From contig JAJEKV010000030.1 of the NCBI GenBank assembly GCA_021234155.1, positions 1,374,901-1,438,900 of the forward strand: a stretch of DNA of 64,000 bases, read 5' to 3'. The position numbers and the translations under genes were made by a program. The notes beneath the pieces were generated by a model. It made no database searches and was not told the origin of the DNA. It saw only the letters and a list, made by a program, of their open reading frames with translations. Position 1 is the stretch's first letter. Every line of letters begins with the position of its first letter. Source of the stretch: Isoetes taiwanensis (lineage: Eukaryota > Streptophyta > Lycopodiopsida > Isoetales > Isoetaceae). Shown in pieces: positions 12,310 to 25,064 of the stretch.

Positions 12310-12430
12310 GGGTAGAGTGCATTATACAGCCTCCCTCCCCTATGTGGCTGATATCTGGCCGTCCATGCTGGAAATGGAGGGCTACCATGGAGCCACGTAG
12401 GGGAGGGGGGCTGTATAATGCACCCGTTCC
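12310..12430. mobile_element. 121-bp foldback MITE with 8-bp target-site duplication (hAT-like)
   Basis: The inner terminal repeats 12317-12349 and 12391-12423 pair over 33 bp with about two mismatches (core GTGCATTATACAGCC). The element is flanked by direct repeats GTGGTTTG at 12302-12309 and 12431-12438. An 8-bp duplication is typical of hAT transposases. Almost the whole element folds into one hairpin. It has no coding capacity, so it must be mobilised in trans. Confidence 0.75.
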
Positions 12431-12438
12431 GTGGTTTG

Positions 12439-15400
12439 AAATAGTTATACATGTTGATGACATGATACTCAGAGTGATGCAAGTGACTTGTTACTTAAGG
12501 CTGGTTTGCCTTACTTGCATGTCACCAATGTAATATAGTTTCCATGCCATTAAGACGTACAAACAGCAAGATGAAGGGCATCATTTTGATTCACAAACGT
12601 ATTGTAAACCATAGAAAGATGAGTGTGGCATGCCTAGTTCTAGCAGGGCTTTTTATTTATTTTTATTGTCTTTTTTGTGCAGCAACATAATTCGATTCCA
12701 GATGGTTTTGTTTTGGCATATGGCCGTGCGGAAGGTGAGAACCATGTTTTTTTCATTGCCGATATCCTTTTTATTTAGGGTCCAAAGCTCGGCCATGGGT
12801 GAGATCCCTTCTATTTAGGGTCCAAAGATCGGCTATTGGCTGCACCATGTAATTTTTGAATTCAGAAGAGGCTTTCAGATAGCTGATATAGAATCAGGGC
12901 CTCGAGGCAGAATGCAATGAATATACCTTCTGGCTTTCAATGAAAGAAATGTTCGTGCAACACCATTCATTTAACGAGTGCTTTCATTGAAAATGGCATC
13001 CTCCCCACTAATGTGGAAGATTATGCAATGATCTAAAGGCTATGTAAAAAGGAAAAGTGACAGACAGTTAGATGGTAACAGTAAGTCTGCATCCATGTAG
13101 AGCTCGTTGACTGACTGTACTTAGACAAGCCAAAATACTTGTAGCCAGCTCCTTGGATGCTGCATGATCTGACTAGTGTAAAGAAGATATGAGTGGCCAT
13201 GGAGCTTATCAGTTATTTAAATGATTCATTCTTCATTTGGTTTGAATCTCAGAAGGTGTAGCAGCTACTTTGCATACAAAGTGCCAAGCCATGTTCCTCT
13301 CTACTGTACATTCTGGAGACATACATCAAGATCTTTATAGCAAAAAATAATGTTCTATTATTCTTGCATATTGTACATGAATCCATCGACTAAATTTCCA
13401 GAGACTATATAAGGCGGGTAGATACCAACAAAGAACAAACATCCATTTTGGCCATGCTTCAACAATGGACTCTATATAAGGCATTACGGATAGTAGATAC
13501 CAACAAGAACAAACATCCATTTTGGCCTCGTATGGATTCAGCGTCACAGCTAATGGCATCTATGACCTTCCATTTACAGTGATTAAATATGTACATGCCA
13601 CCAGCATCAGGCCAAGAATGTCATTATTTCACAAGTACTTCCATATATGTACATTAACTCGTGCCCCAGGGCTGCTGCTATGGATATTAAGAAAATTATA
13701 TGGTGCTTCATGGAAAATGGATTTGATCAAAGAGGACTTGAAACAAGTGTGCACAAATGCATATGCAACAACGAATTCCCAGGTCTCCAATATGATAACG
13801 GTGTGCTATTACAATTTTTGAAATCCGCATAAACATGTATGTCATTAGTTTATGACTTTCTGCTTGCATTATAGATGGGACAAGGCTTAACCCCTACTGT
13901 GGCAGTGGGGGTTAGCCATCCCCATGGTCACAGGTTGATAGAATTAAGGTGTGTTGTACCACGGTAGGTGGTAGGGTTTTTTTTATTACAATGAAGGGAC
14001 TGCCAAAATGAGTTTATCCGCTATTTTCTTATTGGCACTAGACTAGAAAAGAGCAGGTCATAAAGGCAAGGTGTTCATAAATTTTTAGAGCATGTTACAC
14101 TAGCTGCTTTCTAAGTAAAATACTTACTTATCTCTGAGCTGAAAGCATACCGAACTTAGAGAAGTGGTAACTCCATTGGATTATACTCGAGCATGTTCCC
14201 AAGCATCTGCAATGAAACAGAGCAATAAAATACAACTTTTAGACACCGGCCAGCTCTGTATAGATCGTATGCCCTAGGTCTCAAAAAATGATGTTTTGCC
14301 TTATTTCTAGGTCTAGCATAGAAAGAACTGACATAAACTGGCTGGAAAGAATTGCAAATGGGAAAGAAGTTTGACAAGCTCTTTACCTTTGCGGAGCTTG
14401 TTGTCTTCTAACCGTGCCCTATTCAATAGGGGCGACGGTCGAAAGCTTGAAGACCGTCCATTTTGTAGATCATGTTAAGCCGCATCCCTGTTGCCCTAAA
14501 AAAAAATGAGAGAATCGGGTGTTGCCATTGAAAATCAACCGCCCTAACATATTTTTAACCTCACACTATAAATGTGCAATCTAGACCGCATCTCCTTTAT
14601 GGAACTAGTAAACGTGTCCTTGTATGCCAAGCTAATGTTTTATGTGCAACTTCGACAATAACACATGCTCATATTGGCAAGAATGTACATTATTTACTTT
14701 TGTAATTATTAGCGAGTTTGCCTCCCCTGCTATAACAAATCTTGCAATTCTAGCCTATCCACGTGTTATGCCACATCAGCCGAAATTGATGTTATCCATT
14801 GATGTTTGAATTTTCTCATCGAAGGGTCAGGAAAATTAGAAAACTTACAAGATTTCTTCTTCGATGGGGGCAAATTTCGTGGGAAAATTGCATAGCAGCA
14901 ATCAGATCTGAGCTAAGTGTTGTGTTGTGGTGATGGCACATGCCTTGTAATCCGGAAGAAGTCGTTGTTGCTGAGCTGTTGTTCCCAAGTCGGCCTCCGA
15001 ATCAACAAATTGGGTAAATCTCTCTCTGTTCAGAAGGTTTTGAGACTTTGATAAGCAAGCCATGAAGGCAAGAAGAAGGTCCATGTGCCCAATCCGATGA
15101 CTAGGATTATTCTGGTTCTTGGACTCAGATTATCATAGCAAAACAAAGAAGACTATTTTTGTATATTTGCATTGACAGATTTAGTGGCAAGGTGGAAACA
15201 TTTCAAAAATGTGCATTTGGATTCAGAGATAGATGTGCCATTATTGCACAATAATTACCTGCATGCAAGAACGGTTATAATTTACTTATGTAATTGTGAT
15301 TCATCACTAACATATTTATGGTGACCTCAACATGATCCTATATGTAGGTGTACTTCAAGGAGGTAAAAATCTCCCCACAAAACAACAATGAGTCCCCCAA

Positions 15401-16655
15401 ATAATTTGTCACATGGCATCACGTCACAATGTGTTCTATCCAATGCTTCATAAACATGTTTATGCATCACTGGGGCCTCATGCTAGTCTCTATTGTCAAC
15501 TTTGCCAGCTCGGAATGCTTTGGAATATTGCAAGTTGATTATTGGTACCTTGAACTTTGAATGTGTAGTGCGTCCGCCCTTGCCTTGATTGAGCGTTGGT
15601 CGGCCTGTGCAAGGGTTTTATGGGAGTGTGATATTTCGCTCAGGCGTTGCTTGAGCTGTCCTCGGGCTAGAAGTGTGAGGGTTTTAACAAAAAGTGTTAT
15701 TTGGTTTTGCAATGTTTGTGCATATGAGGCCAAGTTGAATTCATCGTACTGACAAGAGCGTTTGAAAAGTAGGTAGTGCAAATCCTTATGTGCAACTGGC
15801 AATCCTAACATGTCATACAATTTAGTAGTTCAATAAACACTAAATACCTACATTTACAATATAATCCATACAATAATTTGCCACCTTGATTTCGCAAATA
15901 TCACTACCATTTGAAGTATATGAGAAATGAATGCCCACTAAACGTCCTGATTAGCATAAACAAGCATTCTAGTCTAGAACCACCTCTTACAAAAACCCTT
16001 CAACATTTGTGCAACTGCAAGTGTTACGAGAGAAGGCCCAATTGGAAGTTTGGCTGGCTCAAAAACATCATGTTGGCCTGGGAGGAAAACAACATTGTCT
16101 ATTTGTATTTATTATATCAAACATTGCTTTACAATAATAGATTGTTTTCTGCAATTGAATCTCGTGTGTTTCAATGGAAAGGACACATACATTTACTTTC
16201 TTCCATATTATGCCATGGCTATTTTTAAATTCAATTTTTGTACTAATGTCTGGAACCTATTTAATGTAACTGCACCGTAAGGTATACCCCAATAGTAATT
16301 CTAAAAATAAATGGGATATCTTGCACTTGTAGTATCCTCCAATTATGCGTATGGTATATAATGGGCTTTAGCATTGGAAAGCCTTGTAATATCAAGCATG
16401 CTAAAATAAACTCGATCTGTCAAGATGCAATTAACAAGGGTGGGGGATGCATGTCGGATTGCACTACAACTTGTTGAATGTCTAAACCATTTACCTATTT
16501 GGGATGATAATGGATAATGGTATTACAAAAAAAATGTGGGGTTTTTGGGAATATACAACGGGGTGAAAATTTGTATTATCAGAGGTTAAAAAACATTGTG
16601 TAAGATGCAAAAACAACAATATCATACTTGTGCAAGTATGGAGGCGAAAGTAGAT
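12439..16655. other. Non-coding spacer
   Basis: No supported gene. It contains the duplication at 13405-13527 and otherwise AT-rich DNA without recognisable features. Confidence 0.5.
13405..13527. repeat. ~50-bp direct duplication
   Basis: CTATATAAGGC followed by GTAGATACCAACAA and CAAACATCCATTTTGGCC occurs at 13405-13453 and again at 13472-13527, with small indels between copies. Confidence 0.75.
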
Positions 16656-16663
16656 ATTACAAT

Positions 16664-17394
16664 CTGTGTTGGGCAAAGTCCGGGGAACTCCATACCCTAT
16701 CCGGCTGAGGTGGCATTTTTACCGCCACCTCAAATTATTGTCGGATCAGCTCCCGTCCAAATTTTCTAACAAAACGGAATATTTCCGTTTCTATTGTCAC
16801 GAAACGGAATTTACCATCAGACCATTATTGCTGCGAATTTGCGATTTTTGGCGATTCTTGGGAACGAAAGGAAAGTACAGAACAAGAACAAGAATGACAA
16901 ATTCATTTCCCGCTTCCTTTCCTTCTTGTCCGCCTTACCCTAGAAGGGCAATGGCCGCAGGACCGGGGCCGACTCCATTTTCGGTATGCTGTTCTAGATC
17001 CAAGTATGCGTAGTAAACATAGAGAGCAAGTCACTAATTTCATGGAAAGAGAGCCAAAATGATGCTCGGCTCGAGTCAAATTTTCTAACAAAGCGGAATA
17101 TTTCCGTTTTTTAGAGACCGGATTTGAGACCGGATTGACGATCTATCCGCACAAAAACAAATTCGCTTTTGATTTGGGTTCTAATCCATTTGCGTCCACT
17201 ATTACATCGATCTATATTTCTGGAAAGAGACTTTAGGGAGAAAAATTGAACGATATTTGCGATTTTAATCAGTATTCTCGTTCTAAATAGGGAAAAAAAT
17301 TGAGGAAGTTTCCGGCTGAATTTTTCCATTTCCTATTGAGACTAACATGAGCAGGAAATTTTCCTATAGGGCCATCGGACTTTGCCCAACACTG
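16664..17394. mobile_element. Non-autonomous hAT-family transposon (731 bp)
   Basis: The ends are inverted repeats. The right end read inward is CAGTGTTGGGCAAAGTCCG and the left end differs at one base (16664-16682 and 17376-17394). The direct repeats ATTACAAT at 16656-16663 and 17395-17402 form an 8-bp target duplication. CAGTG-type termini with 8-bp duplications are the hAT signature. Internally, a ~34-bp direct repeat centred on CGGAATATTTCCG occurs at about 16757 and 17077. This may serve as a subterminal transposase-binding site. No transposase is encoded. Confidence 0.88.
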
Positions 17395-17571
17395 ATTACA
17401 ATGCGCATACCTATAATTATATGGAGAATTATTATTCAAAGCACGTCACTTGTAAAATTGAATTGCCAAGTTGTGAAGTTCCAAAAAACACCTTTGACCT
17501 TATGGATGTGGTGGGCATAAGTTACGACACATCTTCTTTTTTATTTTAAGAGGTTGTTGGGTTCCGTGCCA

Positions 17572-17611
17572 AAGGGAACGCCGCATCTTATGCCGCATGC
17601 GGCGTTCCCTT
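17572..17611. repeat. 15-bp perfect hairpin
   Basis: AAGGGAACGCCGCAT (17572-17586) pairs exactly with 17597-17611 across a 10-base loop. It is GC-rich compared with its surroundings. It could be a tiny foldback element or a structured promoter/UTR element of the gene that may follow. Confidence 0.7.
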
Positions 17612-17639
17612 CCACTTTGTGTTCCCCCTAGCAGGACGC

Positions 17640-19506
17640 GGGCTGGTGGAATTGAATGCCAGAAATTTTTGAAGATTCAATTTGAATTTCCCATGCTTGC
17701 TGCTACGAAATTCCTTGGACTCCTCCTCCGTCTCAGTTTTTGGCGCTCAGGTCTCACGGTTTTGGCGCTCAGGGTCGGATTTTAGAGGTGAGTAGAGTAG
17801 AAGCTTCGGATTCTGTGTTTTAGTTCGAGGCTGATTTTATGTGGGTTTTTTGTTCTGATCACAGGATTGAGCTGGGTTTTTGTACTAGGGAAGATCCCGT
17901 GCTTGGATTGAAGCGCGCAGTGGTAGTTTTTTATGGTTTAGGATTGAATCAGAGATCAGGGATGATTTTTTCTGGGTTTTTATCACCGATCTGAGATGAT
18001 TTTTTTCGGATTTTTATCACAGGCCCGATTTGGGTTGAAACAGCAAATCTGAATTTAGGCAAGCTAAGGCTTAAATAAATTAGACAGTAAGAATGAGACA
18101 GAATGTTTAGCTGGGTCGGATTTTTCCAGGTGAGCATTGATTTGAAATGACTAATACCTGCATTGTTTTGCAGAAGGGTGAAGCCAATAGACGGCCGGAA
18201 GACCTTCAACTGCAGAAGAGGTTTAGTTCATCTCTATGACGTTTTCTCTGTTACTGCTTTTGCGGATTTCCTTAAAGCTTACTTAGTGCATATCTATGTC
18301 TTTGAAGAATGTCTATGATATTTGCTTAAGGTGTGCATAGACCAGACTCCTTTGCCAAATATGGTCGGATCTTTATGGCTGGATGAAATTATCAAAATGA
18401 AAATCTATTCCAAGCTACACTACTATGTTAGATCCTCTGCATGGCTGTGTTAGTGCTGCAACCAGCCTTTAAACAGTGATGTTGATGGGCAGTAAGTGTT
18501 TTAACCGCTATACATCCTTTGTTTGATTCCCTTCCAGATGTGATTAAGCTGCATGGTAAGGCAGCACATGTGTGATGATGGTTCTGAAAACAAGCAGGAA
18601 GACAAAGCAAGTTGTGGTTCTCTTTCCGCCAGTATTATCTACATTATTTGAGAAGCTCTTGGCTAAATGCATGCATGAGCAGGAAATAGTGCCCGCAGTA
18701 AAGACACAAACTTGGTATCTCATCCCACCATTAAAGCTGCATTGTTCTAAACCATAGTATGCAGTAAAGCTTATCTACATTCTTAGAAAAGTCCTCTGTT
18801 TTTATTTTAAATGACAACGATTTGTGATCTTCCAATTACCCTTTTAATAATTATCGAACTTCAATAGTATGTGCAGGTTCAGACTTCAAGAATCTGTGCA
18901 GACTCAAACTGGATTGCATGAAGAAATGCTAAAACGTCCTTATCCACTCTATTCAGTACAAGAGCAAAAGAGCAACTGAGCAAAATAAGGTGCATCCCTT
19001 ATGCCATGGATTCTTTGCTCAATGAATTTAGGTTATTGTGCATTCTTGGGACCAGTAAGGCTGCTTCAAGTTTCTATTCTCCATTCTAAATATAATTTCA
19101 TGTTGCTGCTATCATATTGCAACTATCAATATATTTTTAGAGGTTCATAATACGAGTTATCCACCCCAAACTCTCTCAGATAGTGTTTGTATAATTTCGT
19201 AAAATAATAGGGCTGAGAGCAGATTATTATTTTTGTTTTTTTCTGTTCAAGCCCTATTGCGCACGTATAGTTTTTGCTCAATTTGAGCCATAGTTGAGCT
19301 GCGCATGTACAGGTTTTGTTCAATTTTGAGCCGTAGTTGGGCGCAAAGACATTTTGCTATCGGATTCAAGGAGCAACGAGCAATATTTAGGTAGATTTGG
19401 TTTTTGATGTCTCGGTCTTGAGGTTTGGTTCTGTTTACGTGTGCATGTGCTCTTTGGATTTGTTTAAATGGATCTCGATTTTTTGGCTCATCTATATTGT
19501 ATGTAG
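17640..19506 (+). other. Possible 5' exons and introns of the 19507-20016 gene
   Basis: Several exon-like segments with good splice borders are visible. One near 17640-17787 ends at GAG/GTGAGT. A short one near 18176-18221 is bounded by TTTTGCAG and AG/GTTTAG. One at about 18877-18987 ends AAG/GTGC. An open stretch of about 60 codons begins at 18572. I could not join them into one frame, so they are only candidates. Confidence 0.3.
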
Positions 19507-20016
19507 CATTGGGGAAGCATCATTAGTTGTAGCTCTCTCAAGATCAAGCCATGCGAACAGAGCTTACCTGTGTTTGCACTTTTACCAGGTAGTAGTCCGT
19601 CTTCATCAGAGTTTCATCACATTTCATATTCATACATTGGCATCCACTAAGCAGTTAATTTTGCATCAATGTGAGCTTTGTTTTTCCTGTGTTTTTATGC
19701 TTTAAGTTATGTTGAACTGATTTCTTGGTTTGCAGTGTGTTTCAGAACTTTGGACGAAGTCTTTTGTGAATTGCATCATGGACGAATGTGCATCTAATTA
19801 TTCAGATATATTCTTGCTGTGTCCAGATGTCAATATTGCTGCACAAGAGCGTCTTCAAAGCAAGGTAAAATTTTGAATTTTTTGTTTCCTTTGTGGCTGG
19901 CAACTTCTTATTTGTGGCAGCCATTGATTTCGATTAATGATGTGGACATGATGTCTGTTGAAGGTCTGGTAGATATCTTAGAAGTGGTCTCTCATGAGTC
20001 TGCTAGGTATATGTAA
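19507..20016 (+). CDS. 3' exons of an unrecognised multi-exon gene
   Basis: Three segments keep one frame across two canonical introns: 19507-19588 (TGTAG acceptor, CAG/GTAGTA donor), 19736-19864 (TTGCAG acceptor, AAG/GTAAAA donor) and 19921-20016 (GTGGCAG acceptor, TAA stop). The two other frames of the 129-nt middle exon contain stops. An AATAAA signal overlaps the stop region (20014-20019). The roughly 100-residue product looks helical and ordinary (for example ASLVVALSRSS, ELWTKSFVNCIMDEC, VDILEVVSHESARYM). I do not recognise the family. The short total length and missing 5' part mean it may be the end of a longer gene or a truncated gene copy. Confidence 0.5.
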
Positions 20017-20928
20017 TAAAGCTCATATAGCTTGAGTCATGCAAATAAGAAGGCTTTTGTTTTGTGGCAAAAGTCATTGATCTTACACAGCCTAGAATCC
20101 ATCATTGAATGAGTACAGATGCTGGTGCATGAGCTACACAGAATTATTTCCTTTGTAGAGTTTGTTGCTTACATATCCTTTTTGTTATAGGACGTCTCTC
20201 TATATTACGTCTCAAGGCAAAGGTTGTTACTGTTCCATCATTTTCGCACATGAAATTGCTGCCATACTGTGTATCTCTGCATACTACAGACTCTTGAGAT
20301 ATTTATGATTGTTTTTCATGCATAAATGCTACAGAAGCAATGCCTAAAAATAGTCATGGTATTTGCTTACATTTATTGATGTATTGTGCCCAATTCAAAG
20401 CCAAGTTACTAGGCAGAATAATTGAGTGAGTCCTATTCGTTTTGTTTGAACCCTATATGAATGCGCTACATTAACATTCCTTTTCCAAGATGTATCTTAT
20501 CTTTGCTATTCCAAAGCAAAAACTATAAAATTTATTGAGTCTCTCTTTGATCTCAAAGTATAATCCGGATTTGTTTAGACTGTCGATCATCCAAACGAAT
20601 GTGTCAATCTCCACGTAATTTTTTTGTCCATGTTTTCTTCTTTGGGAGGTTGATTTAGCATAAAACTAGGTGTTTTACTGAACATCAAATTTTAATGACG
20701 CCAAAATTTGGAGAACCCAATTCTGAACTTAAAAGCTCTTTTGTTTCAACTGTCTTAATTGCATAATAAACGTGTGGCTTATATATATGGAGCAAATGCA
20801 ATATAATTTAAGAGAATGTAAGGCTATTGAGCAATTCAATATAATCTAAAAGAATGTCAAGTGTTTAATTTAATGTAAACATGGTTTTGTTCTAGGCATA
20901 AGGGCATCCTTTACGTTGGACAACCCAC
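20017..20928. other. Non-coding spacer
   Basis: AT-rich sequence between the putative gene and the chromovirus LTR; no feature recognised. Confidence 0.5.
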
Positions 20929-23310
20929 TGTGACGGGCCTGGCCAGTTAACCTCTCGGTAACTGGAGATCCCATCGATCACTACCGTTGGATCTATTTAA
21001 CCGTTGCAACTCAAGAAATTAATACACGCATACTTAGGTAAAGAATTTAATCTTTATACGTGCTCTAAGGTCCCAAAAATATTATACTTGCCATTGCTCG
21101 GCAAAATCCCACAAAACAACCAAAGTTTACAAATAAGTATAGTTTAAGCCGATCCATAATAATAATAGTTATATTAATCAAATGCATTATCTAGCAATCC
21201 ACACACTTCTACTCTCGCCTTTCTGCAGCTTGGCTACTTTCCGGAGCATCTCGCACCTCTGCTTACACCATTTAACCACGGGGTTAGTCACACGGACTAA
21301 GTGGGGATCGGGGATTTAGAATATATCAAGCATCAATTACCACAAGCATTAACTTAGAACAATAATTTAGCCTTACCGTAACCTCGCCCCTGCAATCCAA
21401 GTTACTAGTCCAACCAACATAAACACAATGCATAATTATGCTAAGCACAACCATTGCAACTTATTCCAAAGATTAAAACCACATATACTCTAGCCAAGCA
21501 ACCATAGCATCAACATTGCAACCAATATTCCTCACGGGTGCGAGCAAGGTCAACTTCGGTGATCGGGCCCGGTGACATAGAGGCGGGGTAACCACGTGTG
21601 TACACACCCATCCACGCATTTGCGTCCGGCAAGATTGAGGACCACTTATCGAGCATGGCGTTGTACCTTACGGTACCAACGCCCCGATGTTCAAAATACC
21701 ATTTACATAGCACTGCAAACCCGTGAGTCTAGACCATCGCACCTAGACTCGGCCCCGAGGTCTATATCAAAGAATTTCACCATATACAATTTCATACAAT
21801 TCACCATCATGCCCATGCCCTAACAAGCTTACATTCATATAACAAGAGAAATCCAACCATAAATCAATAATTATAATAACCTCAATCATGCATTATGCAG
21901 CCATCACCATTAAATAAAAGATAAAATGCCTACCCCTTAACAGGATTTACTCGCACAAGGTTAATATCTACATTTAAAACTTTAACAATGTTTAACCTAT
22001 AGCATTTAGAATATCGTTATTATAGATAACTTGCAACCATTAGCATAACCCCTTATTAACTTAGGCCTTAATTTTATGTAATATATCCCGAGCCAAACTC
22101 CTTGCTCCAACTAACCCTTACTATTGTAATTCTAACTTAAAACCTTAGCTTTTCTAAATTTTGACCTTAGCTTTCTAGCTTTTTACTTTTTATTGCTTCT
22201 TTACTAACAACTAATCAATTGTTAACATATTAACTTTTTCGTTCATTTTTTTAACCTAACCCTAACCATGTTACAGCCACGAACTCTGCCTGCAGCTGCC
22301 GGATTTGGCCTCCGGGCCATCGAATCCACCCCAAAAGCTCTTGGGTCCAGCCAAATCTGGCTTTTACAGGGATTTCCAGACCAAATTTTACTGTTTGTGA
22401 CTGAAGAAAAGGATTCCAACTACTTTTCTTCTTGGCAGAAATCCGACCAGCAACTGCCGGATTTGGCATCAATCTGATCCTAAACTGCCCAAATCGTCCT
22501 CTACAAGTGTTTTTTCTGCTGGAATCAATCTGCTTGAGTCCGAAACATTTGATTTTAAGCATGTTCTTGGCATGGAAACGAAATTAAGAAGGCAAGCTTT
22601 TGCTCCTGAATCCCATCCTTATCATTCTAAATCCAACTTTTCAGATCAAATCGGCCATCCCAGGTTCCAAATCGGCCCATTCCAGGTCTGTTCCGTGACT
22701 TTTCTTAAGCATTTAGACACCAACAAGATCCCATGCTTTTCTGCCAGAGACTGCAAAAATACTGTCATCTCCTGGCAGTTCTTCGCTCTTGCTCAATTAT
22801 TCTGCTCAAATCTCGTTATCTATGATGTTTCAGCTCATTTCTATATTGGTTGAATCTAATAAATCATATTGGGTTCATGAACTTCCCTAATTCAAGACAT
22901 AGAATGATCTCTCAAATAAAGAACTCAAAGCATGCAGTTTTACTATTCCAACTCAATACAAAACACGAATAAATTCTAAGCTTATGCTGACAAGAACAAC
23001 CATCACACTAATCAAATCACAGCTTAATCAAGCACCAAACCCCAGGTGTAAGGCTTGATCCCCACCTGAATCCCGCTTGTTGCTTTTTCTGCGCTCCAAC
23101 ACGCTCCTTCAGCAATCCCTCTGCAATCAATCTTTTTCCAATGCTTTTCCCTGTACTTATATTTATTTTTTAACCCGCGATTATTTCGTCCGGTATAATC
23201 TCTACATATCTGACGTATTTCTCTGCATGCGTGATATTTTGATTAATATTCCTTTGCATCTTTTAAATAAAATAATCCACAATTTACCTCAAAATCCTAG
23301 GTCCGTTACA
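20929..23310 (-). mobile_element. 3' LTR of a Ty3 chromovirus (2,382 bp)
   Basis: Read on the minus strand, the LTR begins TGTAACGGACC at 23310 and ends GGCCCGTCACA at 20929, giving the short inverted termini TGTRACGG. It lies directly downstream of the polypurine-like tract GGAGGAGAGAC (23310-23320 complement) and the chromodomain-coding region, as expected for a 3' LTR. The second LTR is not in the window, so the target duplication cannot be checked. Confidence 0.75.
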
Positions 23311-23340
23311 GTCTCTCCTCCAAAAATTCAACCCATGTCC

Positions 23341-24255
23341 TCATGGGCACATTTCCGGAAACTCACGAAGAATCCAATTGGCATCTTCCCATGTGGCATC
23401 TTCCTCAGGACAACCCGCCCATTGAACCAAAAATCTACGTATTGTTAAGCCTCCTTAAGCGGCGGGTTTCCTCTCGCGAGAATCGTTAAATTGGGGTGCA
23501 CGGGAAGTTCTTCACCTTACCAAATCATCGTCCCCCAACATATGGGAAGGATCAAATACATACTTCCTTAAGTTACTCACGTGAAAGACATTATGTACTT
23601 TCAAGTGCGAGGGCAACTCCAACCTATAAGCCACTTTGCCAATACGTTCCAAAATTTCATACGGACCCGCATACCTAGGAGCCCATTTACCTGCACTTTT
23701 AAATGCCAGTGAGCTCTGCTTGGGATTAATCCTCAAGAACACATAATCCCCTTTTTGAAATTCAAGTGGTCTCGTCTTTTATTGGCATCTTGCTTACGTC
23801 TATTTTGTGCCCGCGATAAATTTTGTCGAAGTCTCCTTAGCTGAGCTTCCATGTCCTCCGCTACTTCATTAGCTGCTTCAACATTACATTGGGGATCTCT
23901 CCAGTTAAGAGGACAACGACACTCCTTACCATACATTGCCTCAAAAGGACTCATTTTAATGGAATCTTGATAAGTGTTATTGTATGCAAACTCAGCCAAA
24001 TACAAATAGGAATCCCATACCTTTGGTTGACTAGGCACATACATTCTGAGCATATCCTCCAAGATTTGATTAACTCGCTCTACTTGGCCATCCGCTTGAG
24101 GACGATAAGATGTACTGGCATATAACTTAGTGCCAATATTTTGAAACAACCCTTGCCAAAATTGGCTCATAAATTTTGTATCCCGATCTGATGAAATAGT
24201 GGCCGGCATCCCATGCAACCTGAAAATCTCCTTAACAAATAACTTAGCAATATCG
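23341..24255 (-). pseudogene. Chromovirus integrase C-terminal half with chromodomain, frameshifted
   Basis: On the minus strand, integrase core sequence (SDRDTKF, containing the second catalytic Asp, and GQVERVNQ, containing the Glu) runs from 24255 to about 23740. The GPYEILERIG / HNVFHVSNLRKY linker typical of Ty3 chromoviruses follows to 23512. A further frame encodes the chromodomain (FLVQWAGCPEEDATWE) and ends at a stop at 23341-23343. The domain is thus spread over three frames, showing at least two frameshifts. Gag, protease, RT, RNase H and the first catalytic Asp are absent because the sequence stops abruptly at 24256, where LINE sequence begins. It is a defective remnant. Confidence 0.85.
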
Positions 24256-24757
24256 CATCGAGACGGGCAGGTGGATTGGGGAGCCCCGCCAGGACAGGCT
24301 CTGTCAGTGCTGTCAAACGGGTGCCATTGAGGATGAGTCTCACACTTTCCAGAGTTGCCCAGTGTTCAGTCAGATCCGGGCCAGATACGCTCCCTTAGTA
24401 CGGCCGGACGTGCCCTTGCATTTGTTGATGAACACACCGTCAGTACGTGCCCTGGGGTCATACATCCAGGAGGTACTGGACCTGCGAGGTCACATTTGCC
24501 CCCGCCTGGCTGTCCGCTGACTAGGCACTACGGGGGTGGTGCATGACTGTATATATTGGGATGTTTCTGCATTTTATATGATTAGCACAGTTTGTCAGCA
24601 GGCTGATTGCTGCCACGGTTTTTCCCTCGAAAACCCTTCGGGGCGGGGGTTTTTTAATCCGGGCAGTAATCCGCTTGCTGCGTTTTTGTATTGGGTCCCA
24701 TAGACCGATTGGTCTCCGTGGACGATAAAAGTACCTTCCTTCCTTCCTTCCTTCCTT
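24256..24757 (+). mobile_element. 5'-truncated non-LTR retrotransposon (LINE) 3' end with (CCTT)n tail
   Basis: The fragment begins inside ORF2, continues through a ~210-bp 3' UTR and ends in a (CCTT)n tail at 24734-24757. 5' truncation and a simple-repeat 3' tail are the hallmarks of target-primed reverse transcription. The bases before the tail (TTGGTCTCCGTGGAC at 24709-24723) recur in a second tail at 26016-26060. The left border coincides with the chromovirus integrase, but chromovirus sequence does not resume on the right, so the junction may also reflect a deletion. Confidence 0.75.
24257..24520 (+). pseudogene. C-terminal zinc-knuckle end of LINE ORF2
   Basis: An open frame with no ATG runs from the truncation point to a TGA at 24518-24520. 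It includes the pattern LCQCC...EDESHTFQSCP, a Cys-Cys-His-Cys arrangement like that at the C terminus of many L1/Jockey-type reverse transcriptases, preceded by the typical IETGRW phrase. The whole endonuclease and RT region is missing. It is a remnant with no coding function. Confidence 0.7.
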
Positions 24758-24890
24758 GGAATAATTGGACATCCTTTAGTTCCATGTTGCACAACCTTTG
24801 GTCATGGCCAAAATTGGATAACCCTTGGAATAATTGAACATCCTTTAGTTCCACGTTTCACAACCCTTGGTCATGGCCAAAATCGTTGCA
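24758..24890. repeat. ~69-bp tandem duplication
   Basis: GGAATAATTG(G/A)ACATCCTTTAG and the following bases through GGTCATGGCCAAAAT occur twice back to back (about 24758-24826 and 24827-24885), with a few substitutions. Confidence 0.85.
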
Positions 24891-25064
24891 AGGGTAATAA
24901 TCACACTAGATTTTTTATCCATATTGATGGCAACACTACTTTGCTTAGGGCAATATTTTATACACAACAACAACTAACCTCAACAACTTCCACCACTGCA
25001 ATTTAATTAAAAGGTGTATTTATAAAAGTACAATTGATGAATATTGCTTTATGTATACAGGAAA
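24891..25064. other. Non-coding spacer
   Basis: Short AT-rich interval with no recognised feature. Confidence 0.4.

Noticed and set aside
22246-22268. Telomere-like words (CCTAACCCTAACC)
   Set aside because: Only about two units, embedded inside the chromovirus LTR; chance or a short interstitial motif.
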